DNA from: Mariniphaga sp041686935
Lineage (GTDB): Bacteria > Bacteroidota > Bacteroidia > Bacteroidales > Prolixibacteraceae
Reading direction: 5' to 3'
Assembly (NCBI GenBank): GCA_041686935.1
Contig: JAWLCW010000011.1
Span: 62,001 to 126,000 of the forward strand
Length of the DNA: 64,000 nucleotides
Position numbers and translations under genes: made by a program. This document shows positions 51,738 through 60,056 of the stretch, one piece after another. Below the pieces are notes generated by a model, which was not told the DNA's origin, made no database searches, and saw only the letters and a list, made by a program, of their open reading frames with translations. Every line of letters starts with the position of its first letter. Position 1 is the stretch's first letter.

Positions 51738-52208
51738 TTATTCAGGTGGATTGATTACCAGTTTTTTACCTTCTTCGGCCACCTGCATGGCAAAGAACAG
51801 ATCTGCAAATACTTTTCGGTTAAGCTTTATTAAACCGTTGCTCAACGTATTGTCTGTTTTGTGCTCTTCCTTGTATTTTTGCCATAGTTCGAGGGTGATT
51901 TCGCAAATGCGGGTTGAATTTTCATTTAAAGGTTTAATCTTGTTCTTGTTCAGCAATGAATTAATTTCTACTTCAATTTCAACATACATTTCAGCAAATC
52001 TGTCATAACTTCTCCCGCTGTTTTCTTCCGAGGTGGTTTCAACCATCAACAAATAAAACTTATCAACCAGCTTTGCCGTGTTTTCTATGTTTTTCGAAAT
52101 TTCTGCATTGTATTCGGGCAGCAAAGTTACCCTGCAGGAAAATAAAAAAAACAGGCTGAAAAACAGAAATAACCCGTTTTTTGCAGTGTTTCGATTAAGC
52201 GATTTCAT
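51738..52208 (-). CDS. small putative lipoprotein of unknown function
   Basis: 156 aa. The signal ends FFLFSC, a plausible lipobox. The mature part is helical and charged (AEISKNIENTAKLVDKFYLLM, YVEIEVEINSLLNKNKIKPL), resembling a membrane-anchored coiled protein. No family recognised. First gene of a leftward pair. Confidence 0.72.
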   Translation of the reverse strand: MKSLNRNTAKNGLFLFFSLFFLFSCRVTLLPEYNAEISKNIENTAKLVDKFYLLMVETTSEENSGRSYDRFAEMYVEIEVEINSLLNKNKIKPLNENSTRICEITLELWQKYKEEHKTDNTLSNGLIKLNRKVFADLFFAMQVAEEGKKLVINPPE

Positions 52209-52380
52209 TTGACTTCAAGTGTAAGATTTAATCAAAAAACTACAAATTAGTGTTTTATTTTGAAATTTTCAATTTTTTGGGCAACATAAATCCAAAATAT
52301 GATCAAAATTGCATGGCAGGAATTGATGATTTAGTTGTTTCCATGCAATTTGGAAATAAAAAATAAATTTTCCCCGAAAA

Positions 52381-52800
52381 TTAATACCTCTCCATTTTTG
52401 AAAAGAAAAAATCCGCCTCAATAATGGCATTTTCATCACTGTCGGATCCATGAACAGCATTTTGCTGAAGATTGGTACCATACAATTTACGGATGGTCCC
52501 TTCTGCAGCATCTTCGGGGTTTGTTGCGCCAATAAAATTACGGAACGCTTTTACTGCATTCTCCTTCTCAAGAATCATAGCTACTATGGGTCCAAGACTC
52601 ATAAATTCAATCAGCGAGTCATAAAACGGTTTTCCTTCATGCACAGCATAAAATTCAGCAGCCTGGTCACGTGTTAAACGAACCAGTTTCATCGCCTTAA
52701 TTTCAAATCCGGCTTCGCTAATCATTTTTAAAATTGCGCCTGTATAATTCTTTCTGAATGCTGTAGGCTTAATCATTGTGAAAGTTTGGTTTCCTGCCAT
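52381..52800 (-). CDS. ndk: nucleoside diphosphate kinase
   Basis: 139 aa. FTMIKPTAFRKNYTGAIL, FRNFIGATNPEDAAEGTIRK and NAVHGSDSDENA with the phosphorylated His near residue 118 are standard. It equalises NTP and dNTP pools by ping-pong phosphate transfer. It ends DFFFSKMERY like other Bacteroidota forms. Divergent from nrnA, with only 106 nt between the two ATGs. Confidence 0.98.
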   Translation of the reverse strand: MAGNQTFTMIKPTAFRKNYTGAILKMISEAGFEIKAMKLVRLTRDQAAEFYAVHEGKPFYDSLIEFMSLGPIVAMILEKENAVKAFRNFIGATNPEDAAEGTIRKLYGTNLQQNAVHGSDSDENAIIEADFFFSKMERY

Positions 52801-52861
52801 TTTTCTATGTTTTTAAAGTTTTAAGTTGCCGCAATATTAACAAAATTTGAGCAAAGATACC

Positions 52862-52891
52862 TTTGCGCGCATAGCAGATTTCTTATCTTTG
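52862..52891 (+). promoter_or_regulatory. nrnA promoter (TTTG-N18-TATCTTTG)
   Basis: TTTG at 52862-52865 and TATCTTTG at 52884-52891 with 18 nt between. The chosen ATG is 15 nt downstream, which supports it over the upstream TTG. Confidence 0.8.
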
Positions 52892-52906
52892 TCCATTCAA
52901 ATTTTT

Positions 52907-53947
52907 ATGGTTTTGAAAAACACTGGAAATGAGATTTTTACATCTTTGGAAGCCTTAATTGAAGCTCCAAAGCAAATAGTAACGCTGGTAACGCACGAAA
53001 ATCCCGACGGCGATGCCATTGGTTCGGCCATTGGTTTGGGCGAAGTACTTAAAAACTATGGGCATGAGGTAAAAATTATTGTTCCGAACGATTATCCTGA
53101 ATTTTTGCATTGGTTTTCAACCGAAATTGAAATTTTGGTGTACGACAGAAAAAAAAACCGGGGAAAAGCTATTTTGGAAGAAACACAAATTTTGTTTTGC
53201 CTGGATTTTAACGAAGCTAAACGTGCAGCCAGAATGGAAAAACAGATTCTCGGGTTTTCAAAGCCCAAAGTACTTATCGACCATCATCCGAATCCAACGC
53301 ATTTTTGTGATTTAATGATTTCGGAGCCGATATACAGTTCAACTGCGGAACTGGTTTTTGATGTTGTAAAAAAACTTAAACTGGAAAAGTACATCAATCA
53401 CAATGCTGCCGAAGCATTATTTGCCGGAATTATGACTGACACCGGGTCATTCAGTCATAACATATCGCGGCCAAATACTTTTAAGGTAGTAGCCAAACTA
53501 ATGGAGTGGGGAATTGATACGGAAAAAGTCCATGCGGCTGTATATCACAATTTTTCAGCACACAGAATGAAACTTTTGGGCCATTGCCTTGGACAAAAAA
53601 TGCAAGTTTTTCCTGAATACCGGGCTGCGGTTATCTGGCTTTCTCAAAAAGAATTGGAAGAATTTGAATTTCAGCCCGGCGATACCGAAGGTTTTGTAAA
53701 TTATCCGCTTTCAATAAATAATATTGTTTTTAGTGCGTTATTTATTGAAAAGAAAGATCATGTTAAGGTTTCATTCCGGTCAAAAGGAGACTTTCCGTCA
53801 AATGAATTTTCACGAAATCATTTTGATGGCGGAGGTCACCTTAATGCAGCCGGAGGTGAAACAAAACTCTCGCTTGAAAAATCTGTTGAAAAGTTCACGC
53901 AACTGTTAAAGGATTATCAGCATCAATTATTGGAAACATCTATTTAA
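52907..53947 (+). CDS. nrnA: DHH-family oligoribonuclease / pAp phosphatase
   Basis: 346 aa from the ATG at 52907. The DHH signatures are complete: THENPDGDAIGSAIGLGE, LDFNEAKR, DHHPNPTHF near residue 125, MTDTGSF, and the DHHA1 motif GGGHLNAAGGE near residue 307. It degrades nanoRNA to mononucleotides and may hydrolyse 3'-phosphoadenosine 5'-phosphate. It heads a rightward run with the FKBP genes; the next gene starts 9 nt after its stop. Confidence 0.95.
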   Translation: MVLKNTGNEIFTSLEALIEAPKQIVTLVTHENPDGDAIGSAIGLGEVLKNYGHEVKIIVPNDYPEFLHWFSTEIEILVYDRKKNRGKAILEETQILFCLDFNEAKRAARMEKQILGFSKPKVLIDHHPNPTHFCDLMISEPIYSSTAELVFDVVKKLKLEKYINHNAAEALFAGIMTDTGSFSHNISRPNTFKVVAKLMEWGIDTEKVHAAVYHNFSAHRMKLLGHCLGQKMQVFPEYRAAVIWLSQKELEEFEFQPGDTEGFVNYPLSINNIVFSALFIEKKDHVKVSFRSKGDFPSNEFSRNHFDGGGHLNAAGGETKLSLEKSVEKFTQLLKDYQHQLLETSI

Positions 53948-53956
53948 AACAGAAAA

Positions 53957-54472
53957 ATGAAAACGAAATTTTTAGTTCAATGGATTATTGCTGCATTTGC
54001 AATTGTTTTTGTCTCATCATGTTTAAATATTAGAGACGAAGAAAAGACATATTCGGCTGCTGAAGAACTTCTTTTACGCAGTGCTTATCTCGACAGCCTT
54101 ATTGCAAAGGGTCATGATGTAGATACCACACAAAATGGTGTTTACTATGTTGTTATCGAAGAAGGAGAGGGCGATTTTGTTAAAGCAGGAGACACTATCA
54201 CAGTTGGTTATGCAGGTTATTATGTTGATGGAGTGATGTTTGATTCTTCTGAAATTCATTTTGCCGACGGAAAAATGGAGTTTGTGCTGGAAGGTGCAGA
54301 AACAAGAATGATTCCCGGATGGGAGGAAGGTTTGAAAGTAATGAACAAAGACGCCAGGGTTCAATTTATTATTCCTTCAAACCTGGCTTACGGAAGTAAG
54401 GGTAGCGGAGCAATTCCTCCATACCAAACCCTTATTTTTGTGGTAAAATTGTATGATATTAAACCTTTGTAG
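53957..54472 (+). CDS. FKBP-type peptidyl-prolyl isomerase lipoprotein
   Basis: 171 aa. The lipobox is VFVSSC. The FKBP fold is clear: AGDTITVGYAGYYVDGVMFDSS, MIPGWEEGLKVMNKDARVQFII, PSNLAYGSKGSGAIPPYQTLIFVVKL. Acts on proline bonds of exported proteins in the periplasm or at the outer membrane. Followed by a paralogue after 29 nt. Confidence 0.94.
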   Translation: MKTKFLVQWIIAAFAIVFVSSCLNIRDEEKTYSAAEELLLRSAYLDSLIAKGHDVDTTQNGVYYVVIEEGEGDFVKAGDTITVGYAGYYVDGVMFDSSEIHFADGKMEFVLEGAETRMIPGWEEGLKVMNKDARVQFIIPSNLAYGSKGSGAIPPYQTLIFVVKLYDIKPL

Positions 54473-54501
54473 TTTTTGAATATTTTAAATTAAAACGATA
54501 A

Positions 54502-55041
54502 ATGAAACGTGTTTTAACCGTATTGATAGCAGCATTGGTTGCAGTTGCTTTTTTTTCATGCAAAGAAAACAGTCTGGAAAAACAGCGGCAAAATGAATTG
54601 AAAAAGCTTGATGAATTTTTGCGTGCCCACTATTCCGATGTGGTGCGAAGACCTTCTGGCTTATATTATATTGAACTGCAGGCAGGAACCGGTGATTCCA
54701 TAAAAATTGGCGACCAGGTGCAGATTTATTACAGCCTGAAAAACCTTGATGAAGAAGTGATTCTGGAAACAACCGGCTTTTCTGACGGTTTCCGGTTTGA
54801 TCCTATGTCGTTGGTAGTGCTGCATCCGAACGATTTAGGCTCTTCAGCCCAGGCTGTTAATGAAATACGTGCCCTCCACGAAGCGCTCACTTATATGAAA
54901 AAAGGCACGAGGTCAAAAATGATTTTTGATTCAGCCCTGGGTTTTGGTCAGTATGGATCCTATGGTATTGGAGGATTTACGTCTCTTATAATGGAGGTTG
55001 AAGTATATAAGGTATTTCCTGCTCAAACTCCGGAGGAATAA
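54502..55041 (+). CDS. FKBP-like lipoprotein, degenerate active site
   Basis: 179 aa. The lipobox is VAVAFFSC, followed by a helical KQRQNELKKLDEFL. The FKBP core is recognisable (GDQVQIYYSLKNLDEEVILET, HEALTYMKKGTRSKMIF, ALGFGQYGSYGIGGFTSLIMEVEV) but the PGWEEGL loop and IPPY are not conserved, so it may be a chaperone without strong isomerase activity. Tandem with the previous gene, probably co-transcribed. Confidence 0.82.
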   Translation: MKRVLTVLIAALVAVAFFSCKENSLEKQRQNELKKLDEFLRAHYSDVVRRPSGLYYIELQAGTGDSIKIGDQVQIYYSLKNLDEEVILETTGFSDGFRFDPMSLVVLHPNDLGSSAQAVNEIRALHEALTYMKKGTRSKMIFDSALGFGQYGSYGIGGFTSLIMEVEVYKVFPAQTPEE

Positions 55042-55125
55042 AAATCGGAATAACCAGACGAATAATTGCTGATTTCCATTACTGAACTCCTGAAAAAACT
55101 GCTCTTCGGCTTATTTTCATAGTAT

Positions 55126-55668
55126 ATGAGCAAATTATACAATAAAGAAAGCAACAAAGAATTAATAACAGATGAATGGGTTCCTTTAGTTGATGAAGCC
55201 GGTATTGTTACCGGACAGGCGCCACGCAGCGAGGTGCATAACGGCAGTAAATTGCTGCATCCGGTTGTTCACATGCATGTAATAAAACCCGACAAATCTG
55301 TTCTGCTTCAAAAACGACCAGATTCAAAACTAATTCAGCCTGGAAAATGGGATACCGCAGTTGGCGGCCACATTTCTGCAGGTGAAACTCCGGAAGAGGC
55401 CCTCAAAAAGGAGGCTTTTGAAGAAATCGGGCTGTCGGATTTTTCCACCAGTTTTCTAATGGTTTACAAATGGGAATCAGACCTGGAAGCCGAACTGGTT
55501 TACCTTTTTGTAACGCACGATTACGAAAACTACCGGTTACATTCCGATGAAGTTACGGAAGCAAAATTCTGGACAAAAATACAGATAGAAAGTCAACTGG
55601 GAAAAGAAGTTTTTACTCCCAATTTTGAGCACGAATTCACCCTTCTGGAAAATTCAGACCTTCTTTAA
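55126..55668 (+). CDS. NUDIX hydrolase (IPP-isomerase-like)
   Basis: 180 aa. WVPLVDEAGIVTGQAPRSEVHNG and LLHPVVHMHVI resemble the N-terminal strand of the YfcD/IDI group. The Nudix box GHISAGETPEEALKKEAFEEIGL, near residues 82-104, has Lys in place of the usual Arg (R-E to K-E). It hydrolyses a nucleoside-diphosphate-linked compound or similar; substrate unknown. It lies 84 nt after the FKBP pair. Confidence 0.92.
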   Translation: MSKLYNKESNKELITDEWVPLVDEAGIVTGQAPRSEVHNGSKLLHPVVHMHVIKPDKSVLLQKRPDSKLIQPGKWDTAVGGHISAGETPEEALKKEAFEEIGLSDFSTSFLMVYKWESDLEAELVYLFVTHDYENYRLHSDEVTEAKFWTKIQIESQLGKEVFTPNFEHEFTLLENSDLL

Positions 55669-55691
55669 ATTAAATTTTTACTCCGGGAAAT

Positions 55692-56393
55692 TTACCTCCC
55701 AATCAAAAAAATGGCCGGTTGCTTGTGCAAATCAGGTACATTGCCTTTCCATAGCCCGATGGTTTTGGTAACCACAAATTCATTTTTACCGGTCAGGTTG
55801 GCTGCAATACACAGCAGAGTAGAAGGAGAGCAGGTTTTCAGCAAATCATTCACCAATTGGTTGTTTCGATATGGTGTTTCAATAAAAATCTGTGTTTGCC
55901 CGGTGTTTCTAACTTGTTTATCGAGATTTAAAATTGATTTTGAACGTTCGTTTACTTTTACTGGCAGGTAGCCGTTAAAAGCAAAATTCTGCCCGTTCAT
56001 CCCTGAGGCCATCAGTGCAAGAATGATTGAAGAGGGGCCCACTATGGGAACAACTTTGTAACCTTTTTGATGCGCCAATCTGACAATATCGGCACCGGGG
56101 TCAGCCACTCCGGGGCAACCGGCTTCCGAAATTACAGCAACATCTTCACCATTTTCCAGAGGTTTCAAAAACCGGGGAAGGTCTTCTGGTTGTGTAAATT
56201 TATTGAGTTCGAAAAAAGTTAACCGGTCGATATTAATCTCCTGATTTACTTGTTTTAAAAACCGCCGGGCAGTTCGTATATTTTCCACAACAAAATTCTG
56301 TGTATTGGAAACCACCGGAAAAATACGTGCCGGCAGCACATTTTGCCAGTCTCCTTCGCTTAACAGGTTGGGTACAAGATAAAGTTCAGCCAT
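55692..56393 (-). CDS. RsmI-like SAM-dependent methyltransferase (tetrapyrrole-methylase fold)
   Basis: 233 aa from the ATG at 56393 (MAELYLVPNLLSEGDW); the frame is open 67 codons further but would overlap the divergent hydrolase. VAVISEAGCPGVADPGADIVRLA and VPIVGPSSIILALMASGMNGQNFAFNGYLP are the RsmI signatures. RsmI 2'-O-methylates C1402 of 16S rRNA. The protein lacks the extra C-terminal domain and the N-terminal variation suggests the shorter paralogue common in Bacteroidota, so the exact target is uncertain. Confidence 0.85.
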   Translation of the reverse strand: MAELYLVPNLLSEGDWQNVLPARIFPVVSNTQNFVVENIRTARRFLKQVNQEINIDRLTFFELNKFTQPEDLPRFLKPLENGEDVAVISEAGCPGVADPGADIVRLAHQKGYKVVPIVGPSSIILALMASGMNGQNFAFNGYLPVKVNERSKSILNLDKQVRNTGQTQIFIETPYRNNQLVNDLLKTCSPSTLLCIAANLTGKNEFVVTKTIGLWKGNVPDLHKQPAIFLIGR

Positions 56394-56446
56394 CAGAAAA
56401 AATTTCGGTAAAATTACAGATAATCGCGGTTTCAGCAACCTTTTGT

Positions 56447-56454
56447 TAATTTTG
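56447..56454 (+). promoter_or_regulatory. -7 element placing transcription start near the ATG
   Basis: TAATTTTG matches the TAnnTTTG consensus and ends 4 nt before the metallo-hydrolase ATG. Start sites in this phylum lie about 7 nt downstream of the element, so the mRNA may be leaderless. No clear -33 TTTG. Confidence 0.45.
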
Positions 56455-56458
56455 CAGC

Positions 56459-57247
56459 ATGTTTCCGCACGAAAATCTAAAAATTGAAGCCATTTTACTT
56501 GGAACCGGGACCTCTCAGGGAGTGCCGGTAATAGGTTGCGGTTGTCCGGTTTGTCAATCTGACGAACAAAAAGACAAGCGGCTGCGATCGTCACTTTTGC
56601 TGAAAATCAACGGTAAAAACTTCGTTATTGATGCCGGTCCCGATTTCAGGCAGCAAATGCTTCGCGAAAATGTCAAAAACCTGAGAGCCATACTTCTGAC
56701 ACACGAACATGCAGACCATATATTTGGGCTTGATGATATCCGATCGTATAACTGGCTTCAAAAACACCCGACAGATATATATACCGAAAAACGTGTTCAG
56801 AAAGCATTAAAACGAATTTTTGATTACGTTTTTGCTGAAAACAAATATCCCGGAATTCCACTAATGGAACTTCATACCATTGATGAAAACCCTTTTGACA
56901 TTGGTGAGATAACTTTTGTTCCCATCAGATGCTTTCATCATAAACTTCCGGTTTACGGTTTCAGGGTAGGAAACCTGAGTTACATTACCGATACCAATTT
57001 TATTTCAGATGATGAATTGGTGAAATTAAGCGGTACAAAAATTCTTATTATTAATGCTTTACGAAAAGAAAAACACATTTCGCATTTTAACCTTGAACAG
57101 GCACTGGAAGTAATCAGACATATAAAACCCGAAAAAGCTTATCTGACACATATCAGTCACGATTTTGGAACCCATGAAGAAATTCAGTCGCTTTTACCCG
57201 AAAATGTGTTTGTAGCTTGCGACGGGCTGAAGATAAGGGTAGAATGA
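56459..57247 (+). CDS. MBL-fold metallo-hydrolase (PhnP-like)
   Basis: 262 aa. ILLGTGTSQGVPVIGCGCPVCQS, VIDAGPDFRQQML, LLTHEHADHIFGLDDIR (HxHxDH near residue 82) and HKLPVYGFRVGNLSYITDTN define the PhnP/RNase Z-like group with a structural Cys-rich N-terminus. It probably cleaves cyclic phosphodiesters or a similar bond in the cytoplasm. Divergent from the methylase gene. Confidence 0.94.
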   Translation: MFPHENLKIEAILLGTGTSQGVPVIGCGCPVCQSDEQKDKRLRSSLLLKINGKNFVIDAGPDFRQQMLRENVKNLRAILLTHEHADHIFGLDDIRSYNWLQKHPTDIYTEKRVQKALKRIFDYVFAENKYPGIPLMELHTIDENPFDIGEITFVPIRCFHHKLPVYGFRVGNLSYITDTNFISDDELVKLSGTKILIINALRKEKHISHFNLEQALEVIRHIKPEKAYLTHISHDFGTHEEIQSLLPENVFVACDGLKIRVE

Positions 57248-57307
57248 TTAAATGCGAAATTGCAAGAATGTTACACTCTTTAAACTTTAAACCCGGAACT
57301 CTGGACT

Positions 57308-58480
57308 CTAACCAGCCCTTCTCCTCATCCACGGCCAGACAACTGCCACAGCAGCAAGAAAGTAAATACTACCTGCCAGGAGAAATGCCATTTTCAAACT
57401 TACATAGTCGGTCATCCAGCCCAGCAATGGCCCTATGACAGCAAAGCAAACCCGGATAATAAGATTTCTTACGGATAAAATAGTTGCACGAATTTCTCCC
57501 GGAGTATAAAGGTTGATATAATTTTTAAAAACCGGAGTTGCCAGCCCGCGAACAAGATAAAAGAGAAATAAGAAAACAATCCCTTCGCGCAGAATTGCAA
57601 TGCCCGATAGAAAATAGCTGGCTGACAGCAAAACGATAATCAGGAGAACTTCATTTTTTCTCCTGAATTTTCCCTCTACCCGATAAGCAAAAGCAGAAGA
57701 AACCCCAACACTCAGGTTCAGCGCCGTCCACAAAATTCCAAACCATTCCACTGGCAAATCAATGGCCTTAAAAAACGGTTGGACGAGCCAGGCAAAGGTG
57801 AGTGTTGCCGTTCCTGTAACAGATGAAAGAAGGATTGCAACCCTTAAATCAGGTTCTTTCCACAATGTATTTTTGATGGAAAGTGCCATTTGTTTTAAAG
57901 AATGTAAATGTGTGGCAGCCTGAACCAATGGCTCTTTTAAAGTTAATGCAGCCGGTACAGCCAAAGTGGCCACCACAAACTGAAAATAAAACGGTGTACG
58001 CAAACTGATGGCAGCAAGAAATCCGGCGGCAATACCTGCAATGGCTTCGGCAAAATTTCCTGCTGAAGTAATTTGTCCTTCATGTTTTACATACCGGTCT
58101 GATTTTTTGTCGGCTTTCAAACTTTCGTAAAGCATTGCAGAATCAGCCCCTGAAACAAAGGAATGGCCGGCGCCCAATACAATTTCAGCGGCTACAAAAG
58201 CCCAAAATCCGTAGGAAAAACTGTACATCAAAAATCCAGCACTTCCCAAAACCGCTCCAAGCAGTAATGTTTTTTTCCTGCCCCACACATCGGCCATCCA
58301 TCCGGAGGGAAGCTCAAGACCAACAATGGCCAGCGAATAAATCGATTTCAGAATAAATATTTCGTGCATGCCCATTCCGTTATCCTGATAAAAAAGCACC
58401 ACAACGGGCATAACCAGATTAAACCATTTCGAGATTTTAATCCCATACAACCGGACAATATTATTACTGAATTGAGCCAT
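57308..58480 (-). CDS. MFS transporter
   Basis: 390 aa from the ATG at 58480 (MAQFSNNIVRLYGIKI); a TTG six codons upstream is also in frame. Twelve hydrophobic segments. SGWMADVWGRKKTLLLG is the loop 2-3 motif A (GxxxDxxGRK), and ADSAMLYESLKADKKSDRY follows helix 4. This subgroup exports or imports small solutes by proton coupling; the substrate is unknown. Confidence 0.9.
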   Translation of the reverse strand: MAQFSNNIVRLYGIKISKWFNLVMPVVVLFYQDNGMGMHEIFILKSIYSLAIVGLELPSGWMADVWGRKKTLLLGAVLGSAGFLMYSFSYGFWAFVAAEIVLGAGHSFVSGADSAMLYESLKADKKSDRYVKHEGQITSAGNFAEAIAGIAAGFLAAISLRTPFYFQFVVATLAVPAALTLKEPLVQAATHLHSLKQMALSIKNTLWKEPDLRVAILLSSVTGTATLTFAWLVQPFFKAIDLPVEWFGILWTALNLSVGVSSAFAYRVEGKFRRKNEVLLIIVLLSASYFLSGIAILREGIVFLFLFYLVRGLATPVFKNYINLYTPGEIRATILSVRNLIIRVCFAVIGPLLGWMTDYVSLKMAFLLAGSIYFLAAVAVVWPWMRRRAG

Positions 58481-58674
58481 GTTTAAACCGATGCGCAAAA
58501 ATATAAATCAAAAAGGAATAAAAGCACTGTGGTTTCTAACAATAATTTATGAATTATAAAGAAAATGAAATATTATGAGTAAATTTTCGTAAATATTCTT
58601 TCAAATTGCAATCACAATCTTATTTTTGCAAACAATTGAAAAAAATTTACAGAAATTCATAGAAAATAAAAGAG

Positions 58675-59709
58675 ATGAAATTATTTATTCCAAAAAACTA
58701 CCGGTCAGTTTTGAATGTAACCCAAACCGAACAGGCCATTAAACTGATAAAAGATTTTTTTCAGATGAACCTGGCTGCCGAACTCAGGTTGCGCAGGGTA
58801 ACAGCTCCCTTATTTGTAAAAAAAGGTACAGGTATTAACGACGATTTAAATGGCGTTGAACGACCGGTTTCCTTTCCCATGAAGGAAATGGATGACCAGG
58901 TGGCAGAAATTGTACAATCGCTTGCCAAGTGGAAAAGAATGGCCCTGGCCGACCTGAAAATGGAAAACGGCTATGGACTCTACACCGATATGAATGCCAT
59001 ACGGCCTGATGAAGAACTGACGAATATTCACTCGCTTTACGTCGACCAATGGGATTGGGAGCGGGTTGTTTCAAAAGAGGAACGAAACCTTGATTTTCTG
59101 AAAAAGATAGTACGTAAAATCTATTCCGTTCTGGTGAACACTGAGTTCTATATTTCGGATAATTATCCTGAAATCAAACCACAGTTGCCCGAGGAAATTA
59201 CTTTTTTCCATTCGGAAGAACTGGCAGAATTGTATCCGGATTTAACCCCGTTTGAACGGGAAACCGAGGTGGCCAAAAAGCATGGATCTGTTTTTGTCAT
59301 CGGTATTGGCGGAAAAATGCCCAATGGTGAAATTCATGATGGCCGCGCTCCAGACTATGACGACTGGACAACACCTACGATAAACGGTTATAAAGGGCTG
59401 AACGGCGATATTATTCTCTGGAACGATGTGCTGAACCGTGCCTTCGAAATTTCATCCATGGGAATCCGCGTTGACCGGGATGCCATGCTTAAACAGCTTA
59501 AGATACGTGGACTGGAAGAACGGAAAGAACTGATGTGGCACAAAATGCTACTGAACGGCGAACTTCCGCTTACAGTTGGAGGGGGAATCGGACAGTCTCG
59601 CCTGTGTATGTATTTCCTGCGGAAAGCCCATATTGGTGAAATTCAGTCGAGTATATGGCCCGCAGAGATGCTCGAAAAGTGCAAGGTAAACGGAATTCAC
59701 TTGTTGTAA
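58675..59709 (+). CDS. asnA: aspartate-ammonia ligase (asparagine synthetase A)
   Basis: 344 aa. FIPKNYRSVLNVTQTEQAIKLIKDFF, LRLRRVTAPLFVKKGTGINDDLNG, SLYVDQWDWERVV, GRAPDYDDWTT and the class II motif 3 GGGIGQSRLCMYFL are diagnostic. It makes asparagine from aspartate, ammonia and ATP. TATTTTTG at 58621-58628 is a -7-like element upstream. Confidence 0.98.
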   Translation: MKLFIPKNYRSVLNVTQTEQAIKLIKDFFQMNLAAELRLRRVTAPLFVKKGTGINDDLNGVERPVSFPMKEMDDQVAEIVQSLAKWKRMALADLKMENGYGLYTDMNAIRPDEELTNIHSLYVDQWDWERVVSKEERNLDFLKKIVRKIYSVLVNTEFYISDNYPEIKPQLPEEITFFHSEELAELYPDLTPFERETEVAKKHGSVFVIGIGGKMPNGEIHDGRAPDYDDWTTPTINGYKGLNGDIILWNDVLNRAFEISSMGIRVDRDAMLKQLKIRGLEERKELMWHKMLLNGELPLTVGGGIGQSRLCMYFLRKAHIGEIQSSIWPAEMLEKCKVNGIHLL

Positions 59710-59711
59710 TA

Positions 59712-59878
59712 TCCAAAGTCCAAATTTCAAAAGACAAATAAATCACAAATCACAAGAATTCTAAATTCCAAAACATTCCATTTTGAAATTTATTTGGAAT
59801 TTGGCAATTGTTATTTGACAATTGCAATTTGATGTTTGTTTTTTGTGATTTGATATTTGCTATTTGGAGTTTGAATCC
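59712..59878. repeat. CAAAT-rich inverted repeat tract
   Basis: Left arm words such as CCAAATTTC, ACAAATAAATC, CACAAATCAC and AATTCCAAA are mirrored on the right as TTTGGAATTTGG, TTTGTGATTTG and CTATTTGGAGTTTG. The tract forms a long imperfect hairpin of low complexity and codes for nothing. Confidence 0.6.
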
Positions 59879-59886
59879 TATCTTTG
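59856..59886 (+). promoter_or_regulatory. tRNA-Arg promoter (TTTG-N19-TATCTTTG)
   Basis: TTTG at 59856-59859 and TATCTTTG at 59879-59886 with 19 nt between. The mature tRNA begins about 97 nt downstream, leaving room for the tRNA-like remnant in the precursor. Confidence 0.7.
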
Positions 59887-59899
59887 CACCGCAAAAAAA

Positions 59900-59982
59900 G
59901 GCTGCTCAGGTAGTTCAACCGGATATCTGCCGGCAGGCAGGTAAGGAGAAACTTCCGGAACATCCTTATTTAATGAAGAGTA
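59900..59982 (+). other. tRNA-like remnant containing a nano-palindrome
   Basis: GGCTGCT (59900-59906) can pair with AGTAGCC (59979-59985) with one wobble, and CAGGTAGTTCAACCGGATA (from 59907) reads as a tRNA D-arm. It is followed by CTGCCGGCAGGCAG (59927-59940), a palindrome-type insert. No anticodon arm or T-loop (GGTTCGAATCC) is found, so if this was a tRNA gene it is dead. Confidence 0.35.
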
Positions 59983-60056
<74 letters not shown>

